DNA of 64,000 bases from the NCBI GenBank assembly GCA_051294375.1, contig CM119269.1, positions 4,683,098 through 4,747,097 of the forward strand, given 5' to 3'. Source of the DNA: Paraspadella gotoi (Eukaryota; Chaetognatha). The notes beneath the pieces are model-generated. The model ran no database searches. It was not told the DNA's origin and worked only from the letters and a program-made list of their open reading frames with translations. Both the position numbers and the translations under genes were made by a program. Positions 51,677 to 63,764 of the stretch are shown piece after piece (the stretch's first letter is position 1; each line of letters begins with the position of its first letter).

Positions 51677-52166
51677 ATGAATAATCCTTTACGGACATTG
51701 GCGTTTGGACTGGACGAATTTCGGAGTTCGGATCGATTTTGCGACACGACTCTGGTTTGTTCAAATAATTATCAAGTAGAAACGGAAACTGTCACGGTTC
51801 TCGATCAACGAGGTAAACAATACTTGAAACAATATTACGTTTTTCGAACACCAACTTTTTCCACCGTTTATTAGCTGTCGATGATTTGTTCGCGAGAAAT
51901 CCACAAAACGTGGCTCACAAGGCTCACCGTGCGGTCTTGGAAGCAGCGTGCGACGCATTCGGCGGAGGTAAGTGTCATGCCTCAGTATCTTACCTCAATT
52001 TTTTTCAATTATTATTTTTTTTCATACCGTATTTCAGAGGAAGCGAAAGATGCTAAGGCGTTTTATTTGGGAGGCTGTCGACCGAGTGTCGTTGAATTGT
52101 GCCTGAAGTATGTTTACGGCCAGGGCGAAAATGATCTTAAAAGCGGGATGGACTTGGGCGTGACTT
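51677..52166 (+). CDS. BTB/POZ-domain protein, N-terminal part only
   Basis: Exons 51677-51812, 51875-51967 and 52038-52166, in phase. They encode MNNPLRTLAFGLDEFRSSDR, then FCDTTLVCSNNY, AHKAHRAVLEAACDAFGG, FYLGGCRPSVVELCLKYVYG: the pattern of a BTB domain (F.D..L, then HR.VL.A.SD.F, then a hydrophobic strand and LKY.YG). BTB proteins dimerise and often act as cullin-3 adaptors or transcription regulators; the C-terminal half that would say which (Kelch, zinc finger or other) is missing. The last exon ends at a TTGTAAGG donor, and repeat blocks start at 52,315, so the gene is cut off. Confidence 0.75.
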
Positions 52167-52314
52167 GTAAGGAAGAAATACTTCAAGGTCCGGTACTTGT
52201 TTAATAAAGTCCTATTAAGTTATACGCGTTAATCGTTTCACACCTCAAACATAAAAATTGTAATTAAAATAAATTTAAACTATTATTTATTATAAAATTT
52301 GTATTAACTGAACA

Positions 52315-54618
52315 ATTCTGCAATCTGCAGCCTTCACGCAAGCAATTTAAGCGGATTGACTTAACCCAACCAAAGCATCAAAATCTGGGCTAAAGGGATG
52401 ATGCATAATTGCATATCCGTATGGGCTGACATTGGCGGCAAGTTTATCCTAAAAAAGTAAAAAAATTAGGAGTGGCTAATAGTTTAATTTTAAAAGATAA
52501 GTAATTTAAATATAATACTGTAACCCATACAGCAAAATATCAACTGCATTAATTTTTTATTACAAAAAGAATCATATCAAGCAGAGGTGAGTAACACGGT
52601 TGTTCTGAAGTTTCCACAGTTTCCAAGTTTTCCAGGAAAAGAAGGAACTGACATTTATTTATGTTGCGCCTGGGAACCTGACATATCAATTTTTTTATAG
52701 TAAGTTGTCACTAAAGAAGTCGTGAAACAGAAATCAGGGTTATTTGTGGTATTAAAACTTTGTCTGGGTAAGAAACCGAATCATCTTATGATAAAAAAAT
52801 GTTTTGCCTGAAGAGAGAGAATTTTTTCGAGCGATACCGAGTTCATACCAACATGTTCGGAAGGCATTTTAAGCATTTTTAAACCCATTTTAATAAATGT
52901 TTTTAGCATTTCAAAACCAATGAATTTTGTGTTATATGGTATGATAATATCCTCTTAATGGATGGTAGTGTAGAAGACGAAAATAATAATAATAAAAGTG
53001 AGGAGAAGGTGAAGAATTGTAGGTAGGTAGATCACATATCATTAATTTTTACTTCATGTCAGTGGATTTAGCTAACGTGGTATATACATATGAAAATTTT
53101 AAATGTCAATTAGGAACGACATACCACCAAAGAACATTAATTTGTAAAAAAAATAATAATTTTATGTTCTTCAATTTTCGCAGTAGGCTATATTTATATA
53201 TAGTACTATCCATAAAAATTTTAAAAACTATATTTAATATATAAAATTTTAATTTTCAGCGTAAAATATAGGGTTTNNNNNNNNNNGTTGAATTTAAAAT
53301 TTTTATTATGCTTTAGTAAACACTTCTTCCAGCAGCTTTCCATTACATTTCAAAGGGGAAACGCTCACCTTCTAATAAACCGAGACCACAGAACTCAATA
53401 ACTTACCATCAAAGCTTATCAGCATCTTTCCGAAAATACACAATATACACTAAATATATTTAAATACATAAATACACATTACAAGCAGCAAAAAAATTAT
53501 GTTAAATTGCTCAATCTTTCATCACTCCACCCTACTCTATAATGAAACACCGTTGATGCCCTACGTTTAATTGCCTTTTCTTTCTAAAAATTATCTTTCT
53601 AACAATTATCTAATTCCAATTATAAATAATAATAACATTAACAAACACTATTTGCTTTTTGTCTGCCCCCTCGTAAATCGACAACAATTCACGGCTCTTT
53701 TGTCTCTTTTCTTCGTCTCCTTCTGCTTAACATTTACTTTTCTTTCTCTTCTCCTTCTTCATCTGCTTCTTCTGCTTAACATTCAGTTTTCTCTCTCTAC
53801 TTCTCGTTCATGACTCAGACTCTGTTAGTCTGGAAAGGAAAAGAGACCGAAAACAACTCTCGCCACAGCGAATTTTCTGTTTCTCACGAACATATTAAAT
53901 TATTGTCTTTTCTTTCTCTGTCCAGGAAAAAATAAAGAAAAACACTTCATTTTGTATTCGTCGCGTATTTTTTATTACCTTCGGACAATTTTACATTGAA
54001 TTCGGACCTAATTCTCGTCGAAAGTTATGGATAATTAAATAAGTGCTAAAATAATCTTAAAAAAAAAGTAAATTCATTATGATTACCGAATTTTGAGGCT
54101 TTTATAATAAACTTTGGCTTATTTTTACATTCGCCGACCGAGATTTTGCTGTCGGTTTATTAGGACCCGCCGGTCCGTCCTTCTCCTAAAACGCCCCCGA
54201 GAATATTCGAAGAATTATCAAAATTATTATTTAAACACTCAAAAGAATTACAAAATTCAGTATAAACTCAAAAACCAATGAATAAACTAAAGCACGAATG
54301 ACGAAATGATCCAAACGATGAATCCTTGTGATGATATAAAGTTCGAACTCAGATATCACGATTCGCGAGTCTTTGTATCTAACATTAAATGTTGGCCAAT
54401 TACCATACAATCGCTTAACTTTCAATTCACCGAATGCATAATATTGTTGTTTCTCGTTTTTATTTCAGAAAAAAAAGTTTGAAGAGAGAAAAAAGAAAAA
54501 AAAAGGGAGAGAAAAAGAGTCTAAAAATATTTGTTTTACAAATCAATTCGTTTTTGCGCTGATGAAAGCTTACAATGAAGCTGAAACATGTCAGAAATTT
54601 ATGTTTCTTTATAAAACT
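52315..54618 (+). repeat. Block A, left copy
   Basis: Matches 58,100-60,409 in reverse complement, nearly base for base. It starts at ATTCTGCAATCTGCAGCC and ends at ATGTTTCTTTATAAAACT. It holds a half foldback element beside the 10 N gap, a C/T-rich stretch, and a 64-codon frame at 54,231-54,425 (minus) also present in the inverted copy. Confidence 0.9.
53277..53286. other. Assembly gap (10 N) inside block A
   Basis: Run of ten Ns. The inverted copy has about ten ordinary bases here (near 59,435-59,445), so the gap could be filled from it. Confidence 0.99.
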
Positions 54619-54634
54619 CGTACGTAAACAAACA

Positions 54635-56018
54635 AATTTTTATGTTTTATCCAGTTAAAATTAGAAAACTAAAACTTGTGTACAGTAATTATATGATGAA
54701 TGATAATGATGATGATTTTAAGGGTTTTTTCCCTATTTAACCCACTTATCATCAAAATATTAAAAAACGAATTGTGTTTTTTTTTTTTCTTTCGTTTCGT
54801 TGTGATTTGATTTAGAACAAAGTTTGAAGAGAGATTTAACAACGATTTTTATTTCATAGTGAAACGGACATGTTTTCCGACTCACATACGAGTCTTCTTC
54901 AGCGCCATTCAATTTGTGAATTTGAAGAGAATTTGTTGCACAAACTATCTCTGTCCTCCACCTTCACCTGTCCCTAATAAAAAAACTGAACACTATCCTT
55001 TCTCTCAAACCTCTGTGTTGGAAACTTTGCTCTGTCTCTCTCTCTCTCTCTCTCTTTCTTTAGGCACAAAATTCTCTTCAAATTCACAATTGAATTGGCG
55101 CTGAAGAAGACTCGGTATGTGAGTCGAAACATGTCCGTTTCACTATGAAATAAAAATCGTTGTTAAATCTCTCTTCAAACTTTGTTCTAAAAAACGAATT
55201 ATAATTTGTTACATAACTTTTTATGGGGCTATCTGAATATTTTTTCATTGCTTATTCATTGATAAATATTTAAATAATTTAATTTAGACTGTGCTTCACT
55301 AGTTAAAAAAAATGATAGTAATATTGATTAAGTATATGATGGACAAATGTATTTGATATTACAAAACTCTTAATGTAAAAAGTGATAAATTTTTTGCCCG
55401 CCTATCGTTCGGTCGGTCCGTCACTCAAAGTCGCCTGACAACTTCATTTCCAGTCAAAAGCAGTATGCGACTTAAAATGAACCACCAATTGAAGTTGTTT
55501 TTTTTTTTTTAAATTTCGACCAGTTACGCGTCATAGAAGCAAAGACAGCAGCAATAAAAAACACGTCCTCTCGAGAAAGTTTTCGGTCTTCCTAATTTAT
55601 TTCTAACTTTCTTTAATTCATGATAAATTGATAAGTCATGAAGAAATTTTTTGTTCGATTTCAATTGAGACAAAATAAGAATTATAAAACGGAAACATTG
55701 CGAAAACACCATTTGCAGAATTACGGAGTTAAAAAATTAAGCTAAATCGTAATACGTAATACTAATTATAACCCGTGAGCCAAATTCACTGACACGAAAC
55801 AAATCATTGTTAGGTTTACTGCATCGAGATAAACGTAATCCTGTTTTGTTTTTTTTTTTTTTTTTGATAGATAAAAGATGCTGGATATTCTTTCTGATAA
55901 AAATTTTATTCAAAAAGATATAGTATATTAATAACTTAAAATAATTTGTTTTATATATTTTGGGCTTTATTGACCTTTATTGACAATGACAGGTCCAAAA
56001 ACGCAATCACTTTCTAAG
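54635..56018 (+). repeat. Block B, left copy
   Basis: Matches 60,416-61,380 in reverse complement except for one 427-base insertion (54,774-55,200 including a 13-base target duplication). Ends at GCAATCACTTTCTAAG. Confidence 0.88.
54774..55187 (-). mobile_element. Foldback retroposon with polyA and 13 bp target duplication
   Basis: Flanked on both sides by TAAAAAACGAATT (54,761-54,773 and 55,188-55,200), which occurs once at the empty site in the inverted copy of block B (near 61,246-61,259). Read on the minus strand, the element starts AGAACAAAGTTTGAAGAGAG and ends in a polyA-like tail (poly-T at 54,777-54,788 on the plus strand). Its body is an inverted repeat of about 120 bases per arm (54,814-54,936 and 55,066-55,187) around a loop with a CT tract. 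The polyA and the long duplication suggest copying through RNA by a LINE-type machinery; this is inference. Confidence 0.8.
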
Positions 56019-56031
56019 TATTGAGAGAGAG

Positions 56032-57301
56032 ACGTTAGGAGATCTGTTATCGAAAATCCGCGGCCGAAATTGAACCAAAATATTTTGAAGTAACAGGAAT
56101 GACGCTTCGAGGTTCGGTCACAGAAAAGGAAAAAAAAGCGAAAAGTTATGTATGTAGTCGGGCATTGCCAAGGTTTACCCCTTCAGTTGTGACCAGGTGG
56201 CTCATTGAGTAAAGCCATCATCTCATGACCACAAGGTACCTGTTTCAATCCCAACCTGGTACCTACCCTGCGGGAAGAGTGAGGACGGCCGTAAGCCGCC
56301 TCGGGGGCGTGGCAAGCCCTCAAGCCTGGTTCCAAGCCCAGGACCCGTTCCATGTCTGCGAGAGCGGGTTATAGAAGTTATGGATAGTCATCTTCTGCCC
56401 ACTTAGCGCCAATATCCACATGTTCGGTTTTAAAGGTAAATAAATGAAATTAAGTGTCTGGTCACAAATTATCATTCGATTTCGATGCCAATTGTACGAC
56501 TTTTTATAAGAAAGAAACTTTGGTGGATTCATTATCAAAGTTTTAATATTAATTTGTTTACAAAAAAAATCATTCCATATAAGAAGCGTTAAATAATTCA
56601 TTTATTATTCGCTCATTCATTATTAATATAATGTGATTTGTTATTTATTGCTTTCCCCTTAGTTATCAAGAGCTATTAATTATCATAAGATAGGTATTGC
56701 GTTTTATAAGTTAACGATTTGTTAGTGGTGACTGTTCTTTGTTGTATTCCTCTTCTATCTGGTACAGTGTAGGCGTGAAAAAAAAACGGTTAATTTTAAA
56801 AATTTTAATTATTGGTTAAAATGCTAAAATTTAACTGGTTAACCGTTAAAACCGTTAAAAACGGTTAATTTGCCAATCATTTTAATGATAAAAATAAGTA
56901 ACAAAAAATATTTTTTTATTTTCAATAAAAATGAATTAACGTTTTTTTTTCTAATTAAAATAAATTCATAGTTTGAAATTAAAAATTATTTTTCACTTTT
57001 AATACTTACATATATAATCTAAAATAAGGGAAAAAAGTTTTGAGAAATAGTTGACAGCCTTGCAAAGGAAAACCATAGTACTTAAAACAAATAAAAGTTT
57101 AAATTAGTAAATTTTAAAATTAACAGGTTAATTTTACCAAATTAACCGATAGGTTAAAATCATTTTTAATCGGTGATTAACGGTTAACCGTTAATCGATT
57201 AAAACGCCTCGTCCCACCCCTGTAAATAGCGTTAGAGCATCCCTGTCGGATAAAAAACAGATTCTGGTAGAAATAAATAAAAAATATTATTACAAGATTT
57301 T
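56032..57301 (+). repeat. Block C, left copy
   Basis: Matches 61,386-62,881 in reverse complement. The inverted copy has about 230 extra bases (62,500-62,735). Contains a tRNA-like SINE and an AT-rich stretch of GGTTAA/TTAACC inverted repeats at 56,785-57,205. Confidence 0.88.
56185..56345 (+). mobile_element. tRNA-derived SINE-like sequence
   Basis: GACCAGGTGGCTCATTGAGT resembles a Pol III A box (GGCTCA..GAG), and TGTTTCAATCCC 45 bases later resembles a B box (GGTTCRANYCC). This is followed by a GC-rich body (GCGGGAAGAGTGAGGACGGC, CCGCCTCGGGGGCG). The inverted counterpart is at 62,330-62,490. It is not an intact tRNA gene: no cloverleaf closes. Confidence 0.5.
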
Positions 57302-57303
57302 CT

Positions 57304-57493
57304 TTCGTTTGTCTTAACATTTTTTTTCTCTTTTAACTTTTTCTTTTTTTTTCCTTTTTCTTTTTTTCCTTTTTCTCTTTTCCCTCCTTTTCCTTTCCTT
57401 TTCTCCGCCAGCGGTTTTTCTTATTTCACAGTCAATTTGATGCTTCGGCGGCGGAATTTGGAAGCCAAAAAGAAGGTCGCGATCGAGAGGAGG

Positions 57494-57578
<85 letters not shown>

Positions 57579-57895
57579 TATGAAAAGATGAAAACGGAGA
57601 AACATATTAGAAGATTAGTAGATTAGAAATGCGAACAGATTTTCATTCAAAATAATATTGTTATGTATCTTTTCAGGAGCGGATGAACCCGTCAAAACAT
57701 ATGAAGAATCCTAACTGAATGCGACTGTCGCTCGCTCGTCTTTTGATAGTCTTTTTTTTTGGGGGGGGGGGGGGGGTTGGCAGAAGGAGGTTTTTCGTTG
57801 CACAAGAGAATCGTTTTAAGGTATGGAAAAAAAAGATGTTTTGTTCCTTAGAGAAAAAAACGATCCAGTTCCGTTGACGATCTGGGCGTTTAGAA

Positions 57896-57969
<74 letters not shown>
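57304..57969 (+). repeat. Block D, left copy, with two (GA)n tracts
   Basis: Matches 62,882-63,542 in reverse complement. Contains T/C-rich sequence, CpG-rich GCTTCGGCGGCGGAATTTGG, GA tracts at 57,497-57,578 and 57,896-57,969, and a G-run at 57,760-57,775. Confidence 0.85.
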
Positions 57970-57971
<2 letters not shown>

Positions 57972-58099
57972 CAATGATATTAACATTATCATTATCATTA
58001 CATCTTATAGAAAACAATAGCACAACAAGGGAATAAAATTCTATTTTTATTTTATTTATTTTTATTTTTATATCTAATTCTATTCTAAATTAAATTTCC
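57970..58099 (+). repeat. Block E, left copy
   Basis: ACAATGATATTAACATTATC to CTAAATTAAATTTCC. Matches 63,543-63,672 in reverse complement. Confidence 0.85.
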
Positions 58100-60409
58100 A
58101 GTTTTATAAAGAAACATAAATTTCTGACATGTTTCAGCTTCATTGTAAGCTTTCATCAGCGCAAAAACGAATTGATTTGTAAAACAAATATTTTTAGACT
58201 CTTTTTCTCTCCCTTTTTTTTCTTTTTTTCTCTCTTCAAACTTTTTTTTCTGAAATAAAAACGAGAAACAACAATTTAATGCATTCGGTGAATTGAAAGT
58301 TAAGCGATTGTATGGTAATTGGCCAACATTTAATGTTAGATACAAAGACTCGCGAATCGTGATATCTGAGTTCGAACTTTATATCATCACAAGGATTTAT
58401 CGTTTGGATCATTTCGTCATTCGTGCTTTAGTTTATTCATTGGTTTTAGAGTTTATACTGAATTTTGTAATTCTTTTGAGTGTTTAAATAATAATTTTGA
58501 TAATTCTTCGAATATTCTCGGGGCGTTTTAGGAGGAGGACGGACCGGCGGGTCCTAACAAACCGACAGCAAAATCTCGGTCGGCGAATGTAAAAATAAGC
58601 CAAAGTTTATTAAAAAAGCCTCAAAATTCGGATAATCATAATGAATTTACTTTTTTTTTAAGATTATTTTAGCCTTATTTAATTATCCATAACTTTCGAC
58701 GAGAATTAGGTCCGAATTCAATGTAAAATTGGTCCGAAGGTAATAAAAAATACGCGACGAATACAAAATGAAGTGTTTTTCTTTATTTTTTCCTGGACAG
58801 AGAAAGAAAAGACAATAATTTAATATGTTCGTGAGAAACAGAAAATTCGCTGTGGCGAGAGTTGTTTTCGGTCTCTTTTCCTTTCCAGAACTAACAGAGT
58901 CTGAGTCATGAACGAGAAGTAGAGAGAGAAAACTGAATGTTAAGCAGAAGAAGCAGATGAAGAAGGAGAAGAGAAAGAAAAGTAAATGTTAAGCAGAAGG
59001 AGACGAAGAAAAGAGAAAAAGAGCCGTGAATTGTTGTCGATTTACGAGGGGGCAGACAAAAAGCAAATAGTGTTTGTTAATGTTATTATTATTTATAATT
59101 GGAATTAGATAATTGTTAGAAAGATAATTTTTTAGAAAGAAAAGGCAATTAAACGTAGGGCATCAACGGTGTTTCATTATAGAGTAGGGTGGAGTGATGA
59201 AAGATTGAGCAATTTAACATAATTTTTTTTGCTGCTTGTAATGTGTATTTATGTATTTAAATATATTAGTGTATATTGTGTATTTTCGGAAAGATGCTGA
59301 TAAGCTTTGATGGTAAGTTATTGAGTTCTGTGGTCTCGGTTTATTAGAAGGTGAGCGTTTCCCCTTTGAAATGTAATGGAAAGCTGCTGGAAGAAGTGTT
59401 TACTAAAGCATAATAAAAATTTTAAATTCAACTTATATAAAAAAAAACCCTATATTTTTATGCTGAAAATTAAAATTTTATATATTAAATATAGTTTTTT
59501 TAAATTTTTATGGATAGTACTATATATAAATATAGCCTACTGCGAAAATTGAAGAACATAAAATTATTTTTTTTTTTTACAAATTAATGTTCATTGGTGG
59601 TATGTCGTTCCTAATTGACATTTAAAATTTTCATATGTATATACCACGTTAGCTAAATCCACTGACATGAAGTAAAAATTAATGATATGTTGATCTACCA
59701 CCTACAATTCTTCACCTTCTCCTCACTTTTATTATTATTATTTTCGTCTTCTACACTACCATCCATTAAGAGGATATTATCATACCATATAACACAAAAT
59801 TCATTGGTTTTGAAATGCTAAAAACATTTATTAAAATGGGTTTAAAAATGCTTAAAATGCTTCCGAACATGTTGGTATGAACTCGGTATCGCTCGAAAAA
59901 ATTCTCTCTCTTCAGGCAAAACATTTTTTTATCATAAGATGATTCGGTTTCTTACCCAGACAAAGTTTTAATACCACAAATAACCCTGATTTCTGTTTCA
60001 CGACTTCTTTAGTGACAACTTACTATAAAAAAATTGATATGTCAGGTTCCCAGGCGCAACATAAATAAATGTCAGTTCCTTCTTTTCCTGGAAAACTTGG
60101 AAACTGTGGAAACTTCAGAAACAACCGTGTTACTCACCTCTGCTTGATATGATTCTTTTTGTAATAAAAAATTAATGCAGTTGATATTTTGCTGTATGGG
60201 TTACAGTATTATATTTAAATTACTTATCTTTTAAAATTAAACTATTAGCCACTCCTAATTTTTTTACTTTTTTAGGATAAACTTGCGCCAATGTCAGCCC
60301 ATACGGATATGCAATTATGCATCATCCCTTTAGCCCAGATTTTTGATGCTTTGGTTGGGTTAAGTCAATCCGCTTAAATTGCTTGCGTGAAGGCTGCAGA
60401 TTGCAGAAT
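58100..60409 (-). repeat. Block A, inverted copy
   Basis: Reverse complement of 52,315-54,618. It begins exactly where block E ends and carries the complete sequence across the position of the 10 N gap. Confidence 0.9.
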
Positions 60410-60415
60410 CAATTT

Positions 60416-61380
60416 CTTAGAAAGTGATTGCGTTTTTGGACCAGTCATTGTCAATAAAGGTCAATAAAGCCCAAAATATATAAAACAAATTATTTTAAGT
60501 TATTAATATACTATATCTTTTTGAATAAAATTTTTACAGAAAGAATATCCAGCATTCTTTTATCTATCAAAAAAAAAAAAAAAAAAAAAAAAAAAAGATT
60601 ACGTTTATCTCGATGCAGTAAACCTAACAATGATTTGTTTCGTGTCAGTGAATTTGGCTCACGGGTTATAATTAGTATTACGTATTACGTATGACGATTA
60701 GCTTAATTTTTTAAACTCCGTAATTCTGCAAATGGTGTTTTCGCAATGTTTCCGTTTTATAATTCTTATTTTGTCTCAATTGAAATCGAACAAAAATTTT
60801 CTTCATGACTTATCAATTTATCATGAATTAAAGAAGTTAGAAATAAATTAGGAAGACCGAAAACTTTCTCGAGAGGACGTGTTTTTTTATTGCTGCTGTC
60901 TTTGCTTCTATGACGCGTAACTGGTCGAAATTTAAAAAAAAAAACAACTTCAATTGGTGGTTCATTTTAAGTCGCATACTGCTTTTGACTGGAAATGAAG
61001 TTGTCAGGCGACTTTGATGACGGACCGACCGAACGATAGGCGGGCAAAAATTTATCACTTTTTAATCATTAAGAGTTTTGTAATATCAAATACATTTGTC
61101 CATCATATACTTAATCAATATTAACTATCATTTTTTTAAACTAGTGAAGCACAGTCTAACATTAAATTATTTAAATATTTATCAATGAATAAGCAATGAA
61201 AAAATATTCAGATAGCCCATAAAAAGTTAATGTACACAAAATTATAATTCGTTTTTTAATATTTTGATGATAAGTGGGTTAAATAAGGGAAAAACCCTTA
61301 AAAATCATCATCATTATCATCATCATATATATGTACCACAAGTTTTAGTTTTGCTAATTTTAACTTATAAAACAAAAAAA
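60416..61380 (-). repeat. Block B, inverted copy (empty site)
   Basis: Reverse complement of 54,635-56,018 without the retroposon. A longer A-run at 60,571-60,597 marks the position of the T-run at 55,850-55,866. Confidence 0.88.
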
Positions 61381-61385
61381 TGTGA

Positions 61386-62881
61386 AAAATCTTGTAATAA
61401 TATTTTTTATTTATTTCTACCAGAATCTGTTTTTTATCCGACAGGGATGCTCTAACGCTATTTACAGGGGTGGGACGAGGCGTTTTAATCGATTAACGGT
61501 TAACCGTTAATCACCGATTAAAAATGATTTTAACTCTATCGGTTAATTTGGTAAAAATTAACCTGTTAATTTTAAAATTTACTAATTTAAACTTTTATTT
61601 GTTTTAAGTACTATGGTTTTCCTTTGCAAGGCTGTCACTATTTCTCAAAACTTTTTTCCCTTATTTTAGATTATATATGTAAGTATTAAAAGTGAAAAAT
61701 AATTTTTAATTTCAAACTATGAATTTATTTTAATTAGAAAAAAAAACGTTAATTCATTTTTATTGAAAATAAAAAAAATATTTTTTGTTACTTATTTTTA
61801 TCATTAAAATGATTGGCAAATTAACCGTTTTTAACGGTTTTAACGGTTAACCAGTTAAATTTTAGCATTTTTAACCAATAATTAAAATTTTTAAAATTAA
61901 CCGTTTTTTTAACGCCTACACTGTACCAGATAGAAGAGGAATACAACAAAGAACAGTCACCACTAACAAATCGTTAACTTATAAAACGCAATACCTATCT
62001 TATGATAATTAATAGCTCTTGATAACTACGGTGAAAGCAATAAATAACAAATCAGAAGAGATTAATAATGAATGAGCGAATAATAAATGAATTATTTAAC
62101 GCTTCTTATATGGAATGATTTTTTTTGTAAACAAATTAATATTAAAACTTTGATAATGAATCCACCAAAGTTTCTTTCTTATAAAAAGTCGTACAATTGG
62201 CATCGAAATCGAATGATAATTGGTGACCAGACACTTAATTTCATTTATTTACCATTAAAACAGAACATGTTGATATTGGCGCTAAGTGGGCAGAAGATGA
62301 CTATCCATAACTTCTATAACTCGCTCTAGCAGACATGGAACGGGTCCTGGGCTTGGAACCAGGCTTGAGGGTTTGCCAGGTCCCCAAGGCGGCTTACGGC
62401 GTCCTCACCTTCCCGCAGGTAGGTACCAGTTGGATTGAAACAGTACCTCGTGGTCATGACTGATGGCTTACTCATGAGCCACCGGTCACAACTGAAAGAG
62501 TCATGCTGTAGGTGACGTCAAAAGAGTGCAGAAATTTTGTTACTTTTGAAAACATGGCTCAATTAATTTAATAAGCCATTTTATTTTTTTCCATCGATAG
62601 CTCAAAATTGCAAAAGACTTTAATTCTTGATAAAGATAGAGTAAACACCATCCGTTTACTTATTTCAATAGATTTAAAGTCACACTCGATTTGGTCAACA
62701 ACTTTCGAAGTATGTATCATGTTACTTATAGGCGGTGTAAACCTTGCAATGCCCGACTACATACATAACTTTTCGCTTTTTTTCCTTTTCTGTGACCGAA
62801 CCTCGAAGCGTCATTCCTGTTACTTCAAAATATTTTGGTTCAATTTCGGCCGCGGATTTTCGATAACAGATCTCCTAACGT
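61386..62881 (-). repeat. Block C, inverted copy with extra 230 bases
   Basis: Reverse complement of 56,032-57,301. The additional segment 62,500-62,735 separates the SINE from the GCCCGACTACATACATAAC piece; it has no match elsewhere that I can see. Confidence 0.88.
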
Positions 62882-62957
<76 letters not shown>

Positions 62958-63265
62958 AAACGCCAGATCGTCAACGGAACTGGATCGTTTTTTTCTCTAA
63001 GGAACAAAACATCTTTTTTTTCCATACCTTAAAACGATTCTCTTGTGCAACGAAAAACCTCCTTCTGCCAACCCCCTCCCCCCCCCCCAAAAAAAAAGAC
63101 TATCAAAAGACGAGCGAGCGACAGTCGCATTCAGTTAGGATCTTCATATTTTTTGACGGGTTCATCCGCTCCTGAAAAGATACATAACAATATTATTTTG
63201 AATGAAAATCTGTTCGCATTTCTAATCTACTAATCTTCTAATATGTTCTCCGTTTTCATCTTTCA

Positions 63266-63349
<84 letters not shown>

Positions 63350-63542
63350 CCTCCTCTCGATCGCGACCTTCTTTTTGGCTTCCAAATTCCGCCGCCGAAG
63401 CATCAAATTGACTGTGAAATAAGAAAAACCGCTGGCGGAGAAAAGGAAAGGAAAAGGAGGGAAAAGAGAAAAAGGAAAAAAAGAAAAAGGAAAAAAAAAA
63501 AGAAAAAGTTAAAAGAGAAAAAAAATGTTAAGACAAACGAAA
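62882..63542 (-). repeat. Block D, inverted copy, with two (CT)n tracts
   Basis: Reverse complement of 57,304-57,969; CT tracts at 62,884-62,954 and 63,271-63,346. Confidence 0.85.
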
Positions 63543-63672
63543 TGGAAATTTAATTTAGAATAGAATTAGATATAAAAATAAAAATAAATAAAATAAAAAT
63601 AGAATTTTATTCCCTTGTTGTGCTATTGTTTTCTATAAGATGTAATGATAATGATAATGTTAATATCATTGT
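63543..63672 (-). repeat. Block E, inverted copy
   Basis: Reverse complement of 57,970-58,099. A-rich sequence and a 25 N gap (63,740-63,764) follow. Confidence 0.85.
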
Positions 63673-63739
63673 AAAAGTGCTTTTAGATAAAAAAAACAAA
63701 AAAAAACAAACAAACAACAAAAAAAAAAAAAAAAAAAGA

Positions 63740-63764
63740 NNNNNNNNNNNNNNNNNNNNNNNNN
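63740..63764. other. Assembly gap (25 N)
   Basis: Run of 25 Ns directly after an A-run. The final 236 bases (63,765-64,000) are purine-rich and show no feature. Confidence 0.99.

Noticed and set aside
54559-54620. Functional hammerhead ribozyme
   Set aside because: Box-like strings CTGATGA and GAAA with a stem between, but an extra A and no stem I pairing that I can find; kept only as a structural observation.
56191-56260. True tRNA gene
   Set aside because: A- and B-box-like motifs are present but no acceptor stem or anticodon arm closes; treated as a SINE head.
54231-58487. 64-codon frame conserved between 54,231-54,425 (minus) and 58,293-58,487 (plus)
   Set aside because: The conservation reflects the duplicated block A. 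The two differ by amino-acid changes and there is no start context, domain or splice support.
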